Under the pieces are notes generated by a model. That model was not told where the DNA came from. It was given only the letters and a program-made list of their open reading frames with translations, and did not search any database. Below are positions 1-6,153 of a DNA stretch of 6,797 nt, in pieces. The translations under genes and the position numbers were made by a program. The stretch's first letter is position 1, and each line of letters starts with the position of its first letter. This DNA is from Anaerococcus sp. Its GTDB lineage: Bacteria; Bacillota; Clostridia; Tissierellales; Peptoniphilaceae. Where the stretch lies: positions 1 to 6,797 of the forward strand of contig NZ_JAPJPG010000063.1 in the NCBI RefSeq assembly GCF_030825785.1, read 5' to 3'.

Positions 1-1
1 G

Positions 2-280
2 CTAAATATAAGATCATATCTTTCTAATTATAAGCTCATAGATAAGTCATCTACCATAAGAGGAAAAAATATAAGAAAAACACTTAATGAAATTAGGAAA
101 AATCCAGTTTTAGAAAGTGAAATCATATCATATCTTTCAAATAATCCAAAAGTTATCCGTGCCTATCTTTTAGGAAATAAATATATGGACCTTGTAAGTG
201 AAAATCTTAAGATAAGATACGTCTTAAGGAATTTACTAGACCTAGATGGCTCCTTTAATTACTTGAAGATAGAAAAATAA
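2..280 (+). CDS. 3' end of an unrecognised protein (partial, runs off the left edge)
   Basis: An open frame enters from the left edge and runs to a TAA stop at 278-280, giving 92 residues of the C-terminal end of a longer protein. The codons are normal for this AT-rich window, with no internal stop. The fragment is basic and helix-prone, and its last residues read DGSFNYLKIEK. I do not recognise a family: no metal-binding, nucleotide-binding or membrane motif is visible. The next gene on the same strand starts 49 bp downstream with no terminator between, so the two could be co-transcribed. The missing N-terminal part would be needed to name it. It is called coding because of the clean frame and spacing. 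Confidence 0.6.
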   Translation, partial: LNIRSYLSNYKLIDKSSTIRGKNIRKTLNEIRKNPVLESEIISYLSNNPKVIRAYLLGNKYMDLVSENLKIRYVLRNLLDLDGSFNYLKIEK

Positions 281-300
281 ATATGTATTTGGGTAAGATA

Positions 301-314
301 TTAGTAGATACTAA
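301..314. repeat. 14-bp palindrome ahead of the HEPN-nuclease gene, possible operator
   Basis: TTAGTA-GA-TACTAA is a perfect inverted repeat with 6-bp arms and a 2-bp centre. It directly abuts the Shine-Dalgarno region (AGAAAGG, 316-322) of the gene starting at 330. A dimeric regulator site is possible, and a very small RNA hairpin is less likely because the 2-nt centre is too short for a loop. In AT-rich DNA such a dyad can also occur by chance. Confidence 0.35.
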
Positions 315-329
315 AAGAAAGGTTATAAG

Positions 330-1253
330 ATGGAAATTACAGATAAGTTTGAAATAAATAAGACTGGCAAACTTATGGATTTTTCTATAAGACATAAGGA
401 AATTCCTATAAAGCTAAGTCCAGATTTAGATGAAGCCATAAAGATGCTCTTGTGGTATGTGCCAAATATTACTTCAGAGCAGGCTAAGGAAAACGAGCTT
501 CTCCTAAACCCAGAATACGACGATTATATCTTCAAAGACATAATGGCTTCTATGAAATTAGAAGATAGAGATGTGCTTTTTACTGAGGAGATTAGTGAGA
601 AATTAGCGAAAAAATTCGAGGGTAAGGTAGTGGTAGATGAGCAAAAGCTTATAATGACCCTAGCTGATTCTAGTGAAACAAAGACCATGGCCCTTTTACG
701 TCATATAAGAAATGCCATAGCTCACGGTAATTTCAATGTGATTAATGACCTTGTCATTGGATTTGATATTAAAAGATTCGGAGAGATAACCGAATATAGG
801 GCAGTATTTAAGATAAATCCGACCAATCTCTTGAAGGCTTTAAGAAAGATTAACCTAGACTTTACTACGGAAGAATTCATAGCCAAGGCCTTTAGGAAAT
901 CTGGCTACAGGGTCGAGCCCTTCCAGGAAGAATTTGAAAGAAGTCATAGATTTGATCTCTACGCCAAGAAGAAGGATAAGCGATTTGCAATCGAGATTAA
1001 AAATTATGATTTTGAAAAAAGCTTAAAAGAGGATTTCATCAAAGAGATGATTGGAAAGATTTCTGACATGGATACTAGGCTAAGGCCAATACTTATCATA
1101 AACTCTTCTTATCTAACAGATAAAAGTAAGAATGATTTGATCAAAAATGATGTTATAATACTCGATATCAAAAATATAAAGAAGATGCAAAAGGGCAGAG
1201 ATATGGTTTCTGAAATCCTTAGAGAACAAGAAGTTTACAAAAATTGTAGGTAA
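330..1253 (+). CDS. HEPN domain - Mrr-like PD-(D/E)XK nuclease fusion protein
   Basis: Probable two-domain soluble nuclease of 307 residues. The N-terminal half (about 30-170) is helical and contains the stretch RHIRNAIAHGNF at 124-135. Within it R127-N-x3-H132 matches the R-x4-6-H signature of HEPN domains, many of which are RNases. The C-terminal part (about 178-285) looks like a Mrr-type restriction endonuclease fold: a helix EEFIAKAFRKSGYRVEP, then D209, then the E222-I-K224 triad on a beta strand, then a hydrophobic strand RPILIINSS. No membrane segment or signal peptide is present. The start is supported by AGAAAGG (316-322), seven bases upstream. It follows an unrecognised gene by 49 bp and is followed by an unrelated promoter. 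HEPN and REase domains are both common in phage defence and toxin systems. That role, and the cleavage targets, are inferred here. A substrate could be RNA, DNA or both. Confidence 0.72.
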   Translation: MEITDKFEINKTGKLMDFSIRHKEIPIKLSPDLDEAIKMLLWYVPNITSEQAKENELLLNPEYDDYIFKDIMASMKLEDRDVLFTEEISEKLAKKFEGKVVVDEQKLIMTLADSSETKTMALLRHIRNAIAHGNFNVINDLVIGFDIKRFGEITEYRAVFKINPTNLLKALRKINLDFTTEEFIAKAFRKSGYRVEPFQEEFERSHRFDLYAKKKDKRFAIEIKNYDFEKSLKEDFIKEMIGKISDMDTRLRPILIINSSYLTDKSKNDLIKNDVIILDIKNIKKMQKGRDMVSEILREQEVYKNCR

Positions 1254-1274
1254 ATTGAGAAAAATGGGTATAAT
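1244..1274 (+). promoter_or_regulatory. Probable promoter of the 360-residue membrane protein gene
   Basis: A perfect TATAAT lies at 1269-1274, with TTGTAG at 1244-1249 as a weak -35 box at a long 19-bp spacing. The -35 overlaps the end of the upstream nuclease gene (stop at 1251-1253). The same bases also give GGGTAT at 1266-1271, the -10 form used by SigB-type sigma factors, but no GTTT-type -35 sits at the right distance. A small hairpin (AGCAT/ATGCT) follows in the leader at about 1284-1298. Confidence 0.45.
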
Positions 1275-1344
1275 AATATAGCGAGCATAGAAAATGCTTA
1301 TGTATTTTAATTTTGAAAATGATTTGACATCATAAGGAGGAAAA

Positions 1345-2427
1345 ATGACAGAAAATAATAACAGAAGAGCTAATAGGGCTTTTTATGAACAAGAAACAAG
1401 TCCTATCCAAGCAGGTAAAAACTTATCTTGGGGCTCAATCATAGCAGGTGCTGTAAGTGCAGCAGCAGTATTTGCTGTTCTAAGCCTACTAACAGCAGCA
1501 CTAGGATTTGGTCTATTTGCACCAACAAGCGCCGACCCAATGGCAGGAATTGGAGTGGGTACTGGTATTTGGACAATAATTACCCTAATCATTTCATTCT
1601 GTGCAGGAGGATTTGTAGCAGGATATTCTGCAAGATCAACTGGTCTTCTTCATGGAGCTATTACTTGGGCAGTAACAATCCTACTACTAATAACACTAGT
1701 ATTTAACGCAGTAGCATCTGCTCTAGGAATGGCAGGAAATGTAATTGGATCTGTAGCAGGGACAGCAGGAGATGCAGTAGGCAGTGTTGCAGGATCTGTT
1801 TCAAATGTTGCAGGAGATGCAGCAAGCAAGGCACTTGAAAGTGCAGGAGCTAGTATTTCAGATATTGATACAGAAGAACTTCAAGGAAATCTAGAAAAAT
1901 ATCTAGCTGATACAGAAGTTCCTGAACTTCAACCAGATTATCTAGAAGGACAACTTCAAGAATCTAGAGATGAAATCACAGCTGCAGTAAAAGACTTAGC
2001 AGTAAAACCAGAAAACAAAGATCAAATTATTAAAGATCTAACAGATTCTTTATCTGAAAGAGCAAAAACTATAGCAGATTCTGCTGATAAGGAAGCTATT
2101 GATAATGCTGTATCTAAGAACAGCGATCTTACAGAAGAAGAAGCTAGTGAAGTTTCTGAAAACATCTACAACGGATTGCAAGATGCTTCAAAAGAAGCTG
2201 AAAAGACAATCAACAATGCAAGTGAAGAAATCACAAGACTTTCAAATGAAGCAAGTGATAAGGTTGACGAGACTGTAGAAGGAGCCAAAGAAGGAGCAGA
2301 AGATGTTTCTAACAAGGCATCAGTTGGATCAGTACTTGTGTTTGTAGGACTTGTACTTGCCCTAGTAGTATCAGCTTATGCTGGTAGACTTGGTGAGAGA
2401 AAATCCAAAGAATTTGTTAGAAAATAA
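1345..2427 (+). CDS. Membrane protein with glycine zipper and LEA-like helical insert
   Basis: A 360-residue integral membrane protein. Predicted membrane segments lie at about 30-58, 73-95, 105-128 and 327-347. The N-terminal motif LSWGSIIAGAV, the middle CAGGFVAGYSARSTGLLHG and the final AYAGRLGER resemble a widespread family of uncharacterised small membrane proteins sometimes labelled PhnA-like; this is from memory, not a search. Between the third and fourth segments lies an insert of about 195 residues. It begins with glycines spaced GxxxG (131, 135, 139, then 142, 146, 150) and continues as Ala/Ser/Glu/Lys-rich amphipathic helix (about 205-325) like LEA or apolipoprotein repeats. The gene has an excellent ribosome site (AAGGAGG, 1334-1340), its own promoter and its own terminator, so it is likely monocistronic. 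Regular GCA, CTA and GAA codon choice hints at good expression. An envelope-stress role is an inference; the biochemical function is unknown. Confidence 0.75.
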   Translation: MTENNNRRANRAFYEQETSPIQAGKNLSWGSIIAGAVSAAAVFAVLSLLTAALGFGLFAPTSADPMAGIGVGTGIWTIITLIISFCAGGFVAGYSARSTGLLHGAITWAVTILLLITLVFNAVASALGMAGNVIGSVAGTAGDAVGSVAGSVSNVAGDAASKALESAGASISDIDTEELQGNLEKYLADTEVPELQPDYLEGQLQESRDEITAAVKDLAVKPENKDQIIKDLTDSLSERAKTIADSADKEAIDNAVSKNSDLTEEEASEVSENIYNGLQDASKEAEKTINNASEEITRLSNEASDKVDETVEGAKEGAEDVSNKASVGSVLVFVGLVLALVVSAYAGRLGERKSKEFVRK

Positions 2428-2438
2428 TAAAAACTTAG

Positions 2439-2465
2439 GCCTTTAGGATTTCCTAAAGGCTTTTT
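2439..2465 (+). terminator. Intrinsic terminator of the 1345-2427 membrane protein gene
   Basis: A perfect 9-bp stem, GCCTTTAGG at 2439-2447 pairing with CCTAAAGGC at 2452-2460, closes a 4-nt loop. It is followed at once by TTTTT, 12 bp after the stop codon. Confidence 0.93.
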
Positions 2466-2525
2466 CTGTGGGAAAAATTAAAGTGTATTATTAAAATTTC
2501 CATATTTATAGAAAATTTCTTAGGA

Positions 2526-2576
2526 AAAATCCCTTAGATGAAATCTCTTTCTAATTGAGAATCTCTAAGGGATTTT
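2526..2576 (-). terminator. Terminator of the two-component operon, possibly bidirectional
   Basis: Arms at 2526-2538 and 2564-2576 (AAAATCCCTTAGA and its exact complement) form a 13-bp stem around a 25-nt centre, in which TCTC/GAGA can pair again. Read on the - strand it starts 9 bp after the stop of the last operon gene, and the right-hand arm ends in a run of five T. Read on the + strand it also ends in TTTT, so it could back up the terminator at 2439. It insulates two convergent genes. Confidence 0.85.
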
Positions 2577-2584
2577 ACAAATTT

Positions 2585-3946
2585 TTATTTTACTATTTCC
2601 ATTATTGCCTTATCTGGATTTTCGCTATTTATCCTTTGATCATATTCTAATATCTTATCTTCACCAGCCGTAATTTCAGTATTTATGGCAAGGATTAGTC
2701 CAGCATGGTCTAAAAGCAAGAGATTAGGTGATAAGAAATCTACTCTATCCTTAGGAGTTTTATCTGAACTTAAGGCGTTTTTAATCGTGTATGCTCCGTT
2801 ATCCTTAAGAATCGATGCGAATCTTATAGCTTGGTTTGCAGTATTTTCGTTAGTTAGGACGAAGATTTTTCTTTTCTTGAAATCATCCTTTTTCTTAAGT
2901 TTAAGCTCAATCTGATCGTAGTAGGTATAATCATCTAGGTCAAATTTACTTACTTCGTTGTTGTACTTAATAGCGAGATTCTTGACCTTGCCAGTCGTAT
3001 AGGGACTTTGATCATTTGCCTTCATATCAGTGAGCTTATTTTCAAATAGGCTTCCCCTGTAGAAGAAAATATCTTTTTCCTCATAGTCCTTGTCCAAAAA
3101 GTAAGTTACAAACTCATTGACAAAGGCTGAGTCTATGGATGTATTATTAGATAAGTCAAAGACGATTGATTCTACTGATCCCTTTTGAAGTTTATCCGCA
3201 ATTAAATCAAGATCAGAGTCAACATTTTTGGAATTAAAGTCAGGAAGCCTAACAATTAAAGTTGAGGCCTTAGGCCTATCAATTATCATATCCTTGTTGA
3301 TGTTTTCCTTATTAATCATCCTCTTATATCTATCGACAGCTTGATCATTGCCAAGAACTTTGGCTATATTTGTATCCTTTCTGTTCTTATAGTAGTTGAA
3401 TAGATTGTTATAAGTATCCTTATCCAGGATGAAAGTTTTTGGATCTTCTAGGATAGCTAGGCTTTCACTAATAGTGTCGAAGTATTCCTGGTCAGTTTTT
3501 GAATTTCCCGCTCTTTTTCTTAAACTATCATGGGACTTAGCGAATTGGTTAAAATAATCTTTATTATCCTTACTTACTGGATAGTTTCTAATTATAGCTT
3601 CGTAGAGCTTATCGTAATCAGCGAGTTTTTCGGCACTAGTAAGGCTTCTGCCATCGGTATTTCCTACGAAGATATTTTCTGTAAGTCCTTCTAAGACCTC
3701 GTCCCTAAAACTAGGATAGCCAGGGGACTTGTAGGTATTAAATTTCCTAAAGATAATGCTTCCTACAGCAAAAATAATGGCAAGGAGGATTAGAAGTAGT
3801 ATCCTTCTTCTTCTAATAACCTTTTTTCTGCGAAGTCTTTGTTTTCTTGTAAGAGGCCTTCGTCGTCTATCTTTCTTTTCACTTTTTACTATTCTAATTT
3901 CGCTTTTTCTCTTGCCTTTATCAGATCTTTTCTTATTTTTTCTCAT
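2585..3946 (-). CDS. Membrane-anchored S41-peptidase-like protein, probably catalytically inactive
   Basis: A 453-residue protein with a very basic cytoplasmic tail (28 Lys/Arg in residues 1-48), one membrane anchor (about 49-66) and a large outer domain. The outer domain follows the order of S41 C-terminal processing peptidases. A helical region with LAILEDPKTFIL (163-174) corresponds to the 'DgHt' segment. ASTLIVRLPDFNSKNVDSD (227-245) matches the usual 'GYIRIpsF' strand, and SIVFDLSNNTSID (260-272) takes the place of 'DlRgNgGG'. KIFVLTNENTANQAIRFAS (360-378) sits where active members have 'NVYSSAE' or 'SASASE'. In my hand alignment N371 takes the place of the catalytic serine, and the glycine-rich loop is also lost, so it is likely a pseudoprotease. 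It lies 12 bp downstream of the histidine kinase and must be co-expressed with it. Its SD (GGTG, 3951-3954) is weak. Role inferred: a scaffold, ligand-binding or regulatory partner outside the membrane. Confidence 0.7.
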   Translation of the reverse strand: MRKNKKRSDKGKRKSEIRIVKSEKKDRRRRPLTRKQRLRRKKVIRRRRILLLILLAIIFAVGSIIFRKFNTYKSPGYPSFRDEVLEGLTENIFVGNTDGRSLTSAEKLADYDKLYEAIIRNYPVSKDNKDYFNQFAKSHDSLRKRAGNSKTDQEYFDTISESLAILEDPKTFILDKDTYNNLFNYYKNRKDTNIAKVLGNDQAVDRYKRMINKENINKDMIIDRPKASTLIVRLPDFNSKNVDSDLDLIADKLQKGSVESIVFDLSNNTSIDSAFVNEFVTYFLDKDYEEKDIFFYRGSLFENKLTDMKANDQSPYTTGKVKNLAIKYNNEVSKFDLDDYTYYDQIELKLKKKDDFKKRKIFVLTNENTANQAIRFASILKDNGAYTIKNALSSDKTPKDRVDFLSPNLLLLDHAGLILAINTEITAGEDKILEYDQRINSENPDKAIMEIVK

Positions 3947-3958
3947 AATTCACCGCAC

Positions 3959-5284
3959 TTATTTCTTGAAAGTTAGGATAAAGCTCGTACCTTCGTTAAT
4001 CTTACTTTTGACGTCAATTTTTCCATTCAAGGCTTCTACGAAGTTTTTGCTAATAGCAAGACCTAGGCCCACTCCATTAGTTTTGGTATTTCTAGAATCA
4101 TCTATCCTAAAGAATCTTTCAAATATCATATCGAGCTTATCGCTATCAATCCCAATTCCATCATCAGAGATCTCTATAAATACTTTCTTGTTGTATTCGT
4201 CAAGCTTGATTTCTATATTTCCATCTCTGTCTATGGCTTTTATGGCATTAGATAGGATATTTTGTATTACTTGAAGAAGCTTATTTCTATCTGTCACCAA
4301 GTAAACTTCAGGCTTAATATCTTTAGTAAGGCTAATATTTCTATTTATGAAATTTGCCATAAAACCATTTGCAATTCCATCTAGCAAGCGGGATATATTA
4401 ACTCTTTCGAGATTAAGCTTAGTCATCTCCACGCTTTCATTGAAGGAGTCCTTGAGACCATCTATAAGGACCTGTAGTCTATTGATTTCTCCATTTAGGC
4501 TTTGGACAGTAGTTTGGTCAAACTCCATCACACCATCATCTAAGGCCTCTATATAAAGTTTAAGATTGGTTAGGGGAGTCCTAAGCTCATGAGAGATGTC
4601 TTGGGCATAACGCATCCTTATATCTTCTTGCTTTTTTAAAGATTTAGATAGGAAGTTTATATTATTTTGTAGATTTGAAATCTCACTAATATCACTTTCT
4701 TCATCTGCTAGGCTTTCATAGATTCCTTCTTTGATCTTTACAGTAAAGTCATTCATCTCTACAATAGGTTTTGAAATATTGGTTGACAGGATAATAGCTA
4801 TAACAAAGCCTATTATAAGAGAGCTTGTTATAGCATAGATTACAGCCTGTCTAAAATCGTCCTGGAGCCTATTTACAGTCGTATAATCAACAGAATATTC
4901 TACTAAAATCTTTCCCGCTTCTTGTTTCTTATCGGCATTAAAGACATTGTAGGATTTGCTCTTGATATGATCAGGATCATCAGTCTTAAGGGAATGGATA
5001 TATTTAATAAGATTTCCATCTTGATCGTAATACTTGATATTGACATTTTGCTGCTTGCTTAGATCATTAAGATAAGCCCACATACCTTCAGATGAAATAT
5101 TTTCGTCGTTATTAAGTCTTATAAACCATTCGCTTACTAGATTCGGCTTTTTATCGTCTACGATTTTTAAAAGGTCCGAGTATTTTAAAGTGACGAGCAG
5201 GGTTATAAGGATTGAATAAATCAATATACAAGCAAGTACTCCTGCGATGAAGTTTTTGATTAACTTATTCCTTAACGAGGTCAT
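3959..5284 (-). CDS. Sensor histidine kinase, two membrane segments, HAMP
   Basis: A 441-residue inner-membrane sensor kinase. Membrane segments at about 14-34 and 147-167 bracket an outer sensor region of about 110 residues, with YYDQDGNLI (85-93) like a small PDC/Cache-type sensor. No known ligand motif is visible. A HAMP-like linker (about 168-220) leads to the dimerisation helix with SHELRTPL, H232 being the phosphorylated histidine. The ATP-binding domain has the N box QNILSNAIKA (N342, N346), G1 box DDGIGI (374-379), F box FERFFR (388-393) and G2 box GVGLGLAI (404-411). All catalytic boxes are intact. The start codon lies inside the end of the response regulator gene (20-bp overlap) with only a weak GGTGG upstream, so translation is probably coupled. 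Partner: the adjacent regulator. The S41-like protein follows in the same operon. The signal sensed cannot be told from sequence, though cell-envelope conditions are the natural guess. Confidence 0.95.
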   Translation of the reverse strand: MTSLRNKLIKNFIAGVLACILIYSILITLLVTLKYSDLLKIVDDKKPNLVSEWFIRLNNDENISSEGMWAYLNDLSKQQNVNIKYYDQDGNLIKYIHSLKTDDPDHIKSKSYNVFNADKKQEAGKILVEYSVDYTTVNRLQDDFRQAVIYAITSSLIIGFVIAIILSTNISKPIVEMNDFTVKIKEGIYESLADEESDISEISNLQNNINFLSKSLKKQEDIRMRYAQDISHELRTPLTNLKLYIEALDDGVMEFDQTTVQSLNGEINRLQVLIDGLKDSFNESVEMTKLNLERVNISRLLDGIANGFMANFINRNISLTKDIKPEVYLVTDRNKLLQVIQNILSNAIKAIDRDGNIEIKLDEYNKKVFIEISDDGIGIDSDKLDMIFERFFRIDDSRNTKTNGVGLGLAISKNFVEALNGKIDVKSKINEGTSFILTFKK

Positions 5285-5978
5285 CTACGCCACCGGATTT
5301 GTAACCCATACCATAGATTGTCTTGATGTATTGAGGTCTTTTCGGATTGTCCTCGATTTTTTGTCTAATATTTTTGATATGAGTATCAATTGCCCTGTCG
5401 TAGGCATCATAATCTAGACCAAAGGTTAGCTCAATTATCTCATCTCTTGTAAAAATCTTGTTTGGACTTGAAAATAGGGTCTTTACAATAGAAAATTCAT
5501 TCTTAGTGAGGGAAATTTCCTTGCCATCTTTTAAGAATCTATTGTATTTAAGATCCATAAGAAGTCTTCCGTCATTTGTCTTGATAATATCTGCCCTAGG
5601 AATATTGTATTTTTCGATCCTTCTAAGAACAGCCTTAACTCTTTCTACAAGTTCCTTATTAGAAAAAGGTTTGGTTACATAATCATCTGCCCCGAGCCTT
5701 AAACCTTGGATCCTATCGAATTCCTCGACCTTGGCAGAGGTAATTATAACAGGAACCTGGGATTTATTTCTAATATCTTTCAAGACTTCTTCTCCAGAAA
5801 GCATTGGAAGCATGAGATCAAGTATCACAAGATCAATCTCTTCCTCATTAAAAATCTCTAAAGCCTTAACACCATCGAAGGCCTGAAAGACTTGGTAGCC
5901 GTCTTTTATCAAATAATTTTTAACTATATCAGATATAGTTTTTTCATCTTCTACTATTAAAATATTTATATCTTTCAT
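5265..5978 (-). CDS. OmpR/PhoB-family response regulator
   Basis: A 237-residue DNA-binding response regulator. The receiver domain (about 1-118) has the acidic pair E10/D11, phosphoacceptor D54 in VILDLMLP, T80 and K103 in VTKPFS. The C-terminal winged helix (about 133-230) has the recognition helix region RAIDTHIKNIRQKI and the wing IYGMGYKSGG, typical of OmpR/PhoB. I chose the ATG at 5976-5978 because MKDINILIVEDE is the normal start of the receiver fold. The frame stays open 40 codons further upstream, but that stretch is hydrophobic and unlike a receiver, and it reads through the promoter. GGAGAGG (5990-5996) serves this ATG. It is first in an operon with the overlapping kinase gene and the S41-like gene, and divergent from the small stress-type membrane protein gene. 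Likely regulation: its own operon and perhaps the divergent gene, through sites in the shared intergenic region. Confidence 0.95.
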   Translation of the reverse strand: MKDINILIVEDEKTISDIVKNYLIKDGYQVFQAFDGVKALEIFNEEEIDLVILDLMLPMLSGEEVLKDIRNKSQVPVIITSAKVEEFDRIQGLRLGADDYVTKPFSNKELVERVKAVLRRIEKYNIPRADIIKTNDGRLLMDLKYNRFLKDGKEISLTKNEFSIVKTLFSSPNKIFTRDEIIELTFGLDYDAYDRAIDTHIKNIRQKIEDNPKRPQYIKTIYGMGYKSGGVDDLVKE

Positions 5979-5989
5979 TCTTTTTTTTT

Positions 5990-5996
5990 CCTCTCC
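5990..5996 (-). promoter_or_regulatory. Ribosome-binding site that fixes the response regulator start
   Basis: On the - strand GGAGAGG is followed by an A-rich spacer of 11 bases and then ATG at 5978. No comparable site precedes the upstream in-frame start at 6098, so the shorter 237-residue product is preferred. Confidence 0.75.
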
Positions 5997-6003
5997 ATTA
6001 ACT

Positions 6004-6032
6004 ATTATAACATAAGAATTATCTTTTAATAC
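6004..6032 (-). promoter_or_regulatory. Extended -10 promoter of the two-component operon
   Basis: Read on the - strand, TATGTTATAAT contains a perfect -10 (TATAAT, 6004-6009) with the extended TGn motif (6010-6012). The -35 position (6027-6032, GTATTA) is poor, so the extended -10 or an activator would carry it. The transcript would start near 5997, giving a leader of only about 20 bases that begins at the Shine-Dalgarno site. Confidence 0.65.
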
Positions 6033-6046
6033 ATTGTACCTTGTAT
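6029..6046. repeat. Dyad and direct repeat at the -35 region of the operon promoter, possible operator
   Basis: ATACA (6029-6033) and TGTAT (6042-6046) form an inverted repeat. The same bases hold two copies of TTGTA (6034-6038, 6041-6045) at a 7-bp step. The site overlaps the weak -35 region of the leftward promoter, a classic place for a response regulator or repressor to bind. OmpR-family sites usually repeat at 10-11 bp, so the spacing is not a perfect fit. Confidence 0.3.
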
Positions 6047-6084
6047 ATAAAAAAATGTTTAAAATATAAAAATAAGGATATAAA
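6041..6084 (+). promoter_or_regulatory. Candidate promoter region of the small stress-type membrane protein
   Basis: Two readings are possible. A housekeeping type would be TTGTAT (6041-6046), an 18-bp spacer and TATAAA (6065-6070). A SigB-like type would be GTTTAA (6057-6062), 13 bp, and GGATAT (6076-6081), one base off the GGGTAT consensus. The surrounding DNA is so AT-rich that either could be chance. Some promoter must lie here, because the gene is divergent from its left-hand neighbour. Confidence 0.35.
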
Positions 6085-6088
6085 TATA

Positions 6089-6110
6089 TTAGCAGCAAAG
6101 GTGTTGCTAA
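6089..6110. repeat. 8-bp inverted repeat in the leader of the small membrane protein gene
   Basis: TTAGCAGC (6089-6096) pairs with GTTGCTAA (6103-6110) through seven Watson-Crick pairs and one G-T pair around a 6-nt loop. It overlaps a second perfect palindrome, CTAATTAG (6107-6114). No T-run follows, so it is not a terminator. It could be an operator between the divergent units or a leader hairpin that stabilises the mRNA. Confidence 0.5.
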
Positions 6111-6123
6111 TTAGATTATAGAT

Positions 6124-6138
6124 AAGTACCTAGTACTT
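6124..6138. repeat. 15-bp palindrome next to the ribosome-binding site
   Basis: AAGTAC-CTA-GTACTT has perfect 6-bp arms and ends two bases before GAAAGGAG. It may be a repressor site. As RNA, the 3-nt loop allows a small hairpin beside the Shine-Dalgarno site. Confidence 0.4.
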
Positions 6139-6141
6139 TTG

Positions 6142-6148
6142 AAAGGAG
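6142..6148 (+). promoter_or_regulatory. Ribosome-binding site that fixes the start at 6154
   Basis: AAAGGAG sits five bases before ATG 6154. A TTG at 6139, in frame five codons upstream, would place this site inside the coding region and has no Shine-Dalgarno of its own. Confidence 0.85.
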
Positions 6149-6153
6149 AAATT

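Noticed and set aside
1324..1329. Perfect TTGACA ahead of the 1345 gene
   Set aside because: A -10 at the right distance would fall inside the start of the gene, where no TATAAT-like sequence exists.
1428..1706. 92-codon frame inside the membrane protein gene (+1 frame)
   Set aside because: The composition is Ser/Asn/Cys-rich and out of frame within a clearly real gene, so it is a shadow.
3756..4274. 172-codon + strand frame
   Set aside because: It is antisense to the S41-like and kinase genes, has low-complexity Leu/Ser composition, and has no ribosome site; it is a shadow of the real - strand genes.
5979..6098. 40-codon N-terminal extension of the response regulator frame
   Set aside because: It is hydrophobic, lies across the extended -10 promoter, lacks a ribosome site, and the normal receiver start is MKDINILIVEDE at 5978.
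6139..6153. TTG start giving five extra residues to the small membrane protein
   Set aside because: The strong AAAGGAG site would be inside the coding region; ATG 6154 is properly spaced from it and fits family length.
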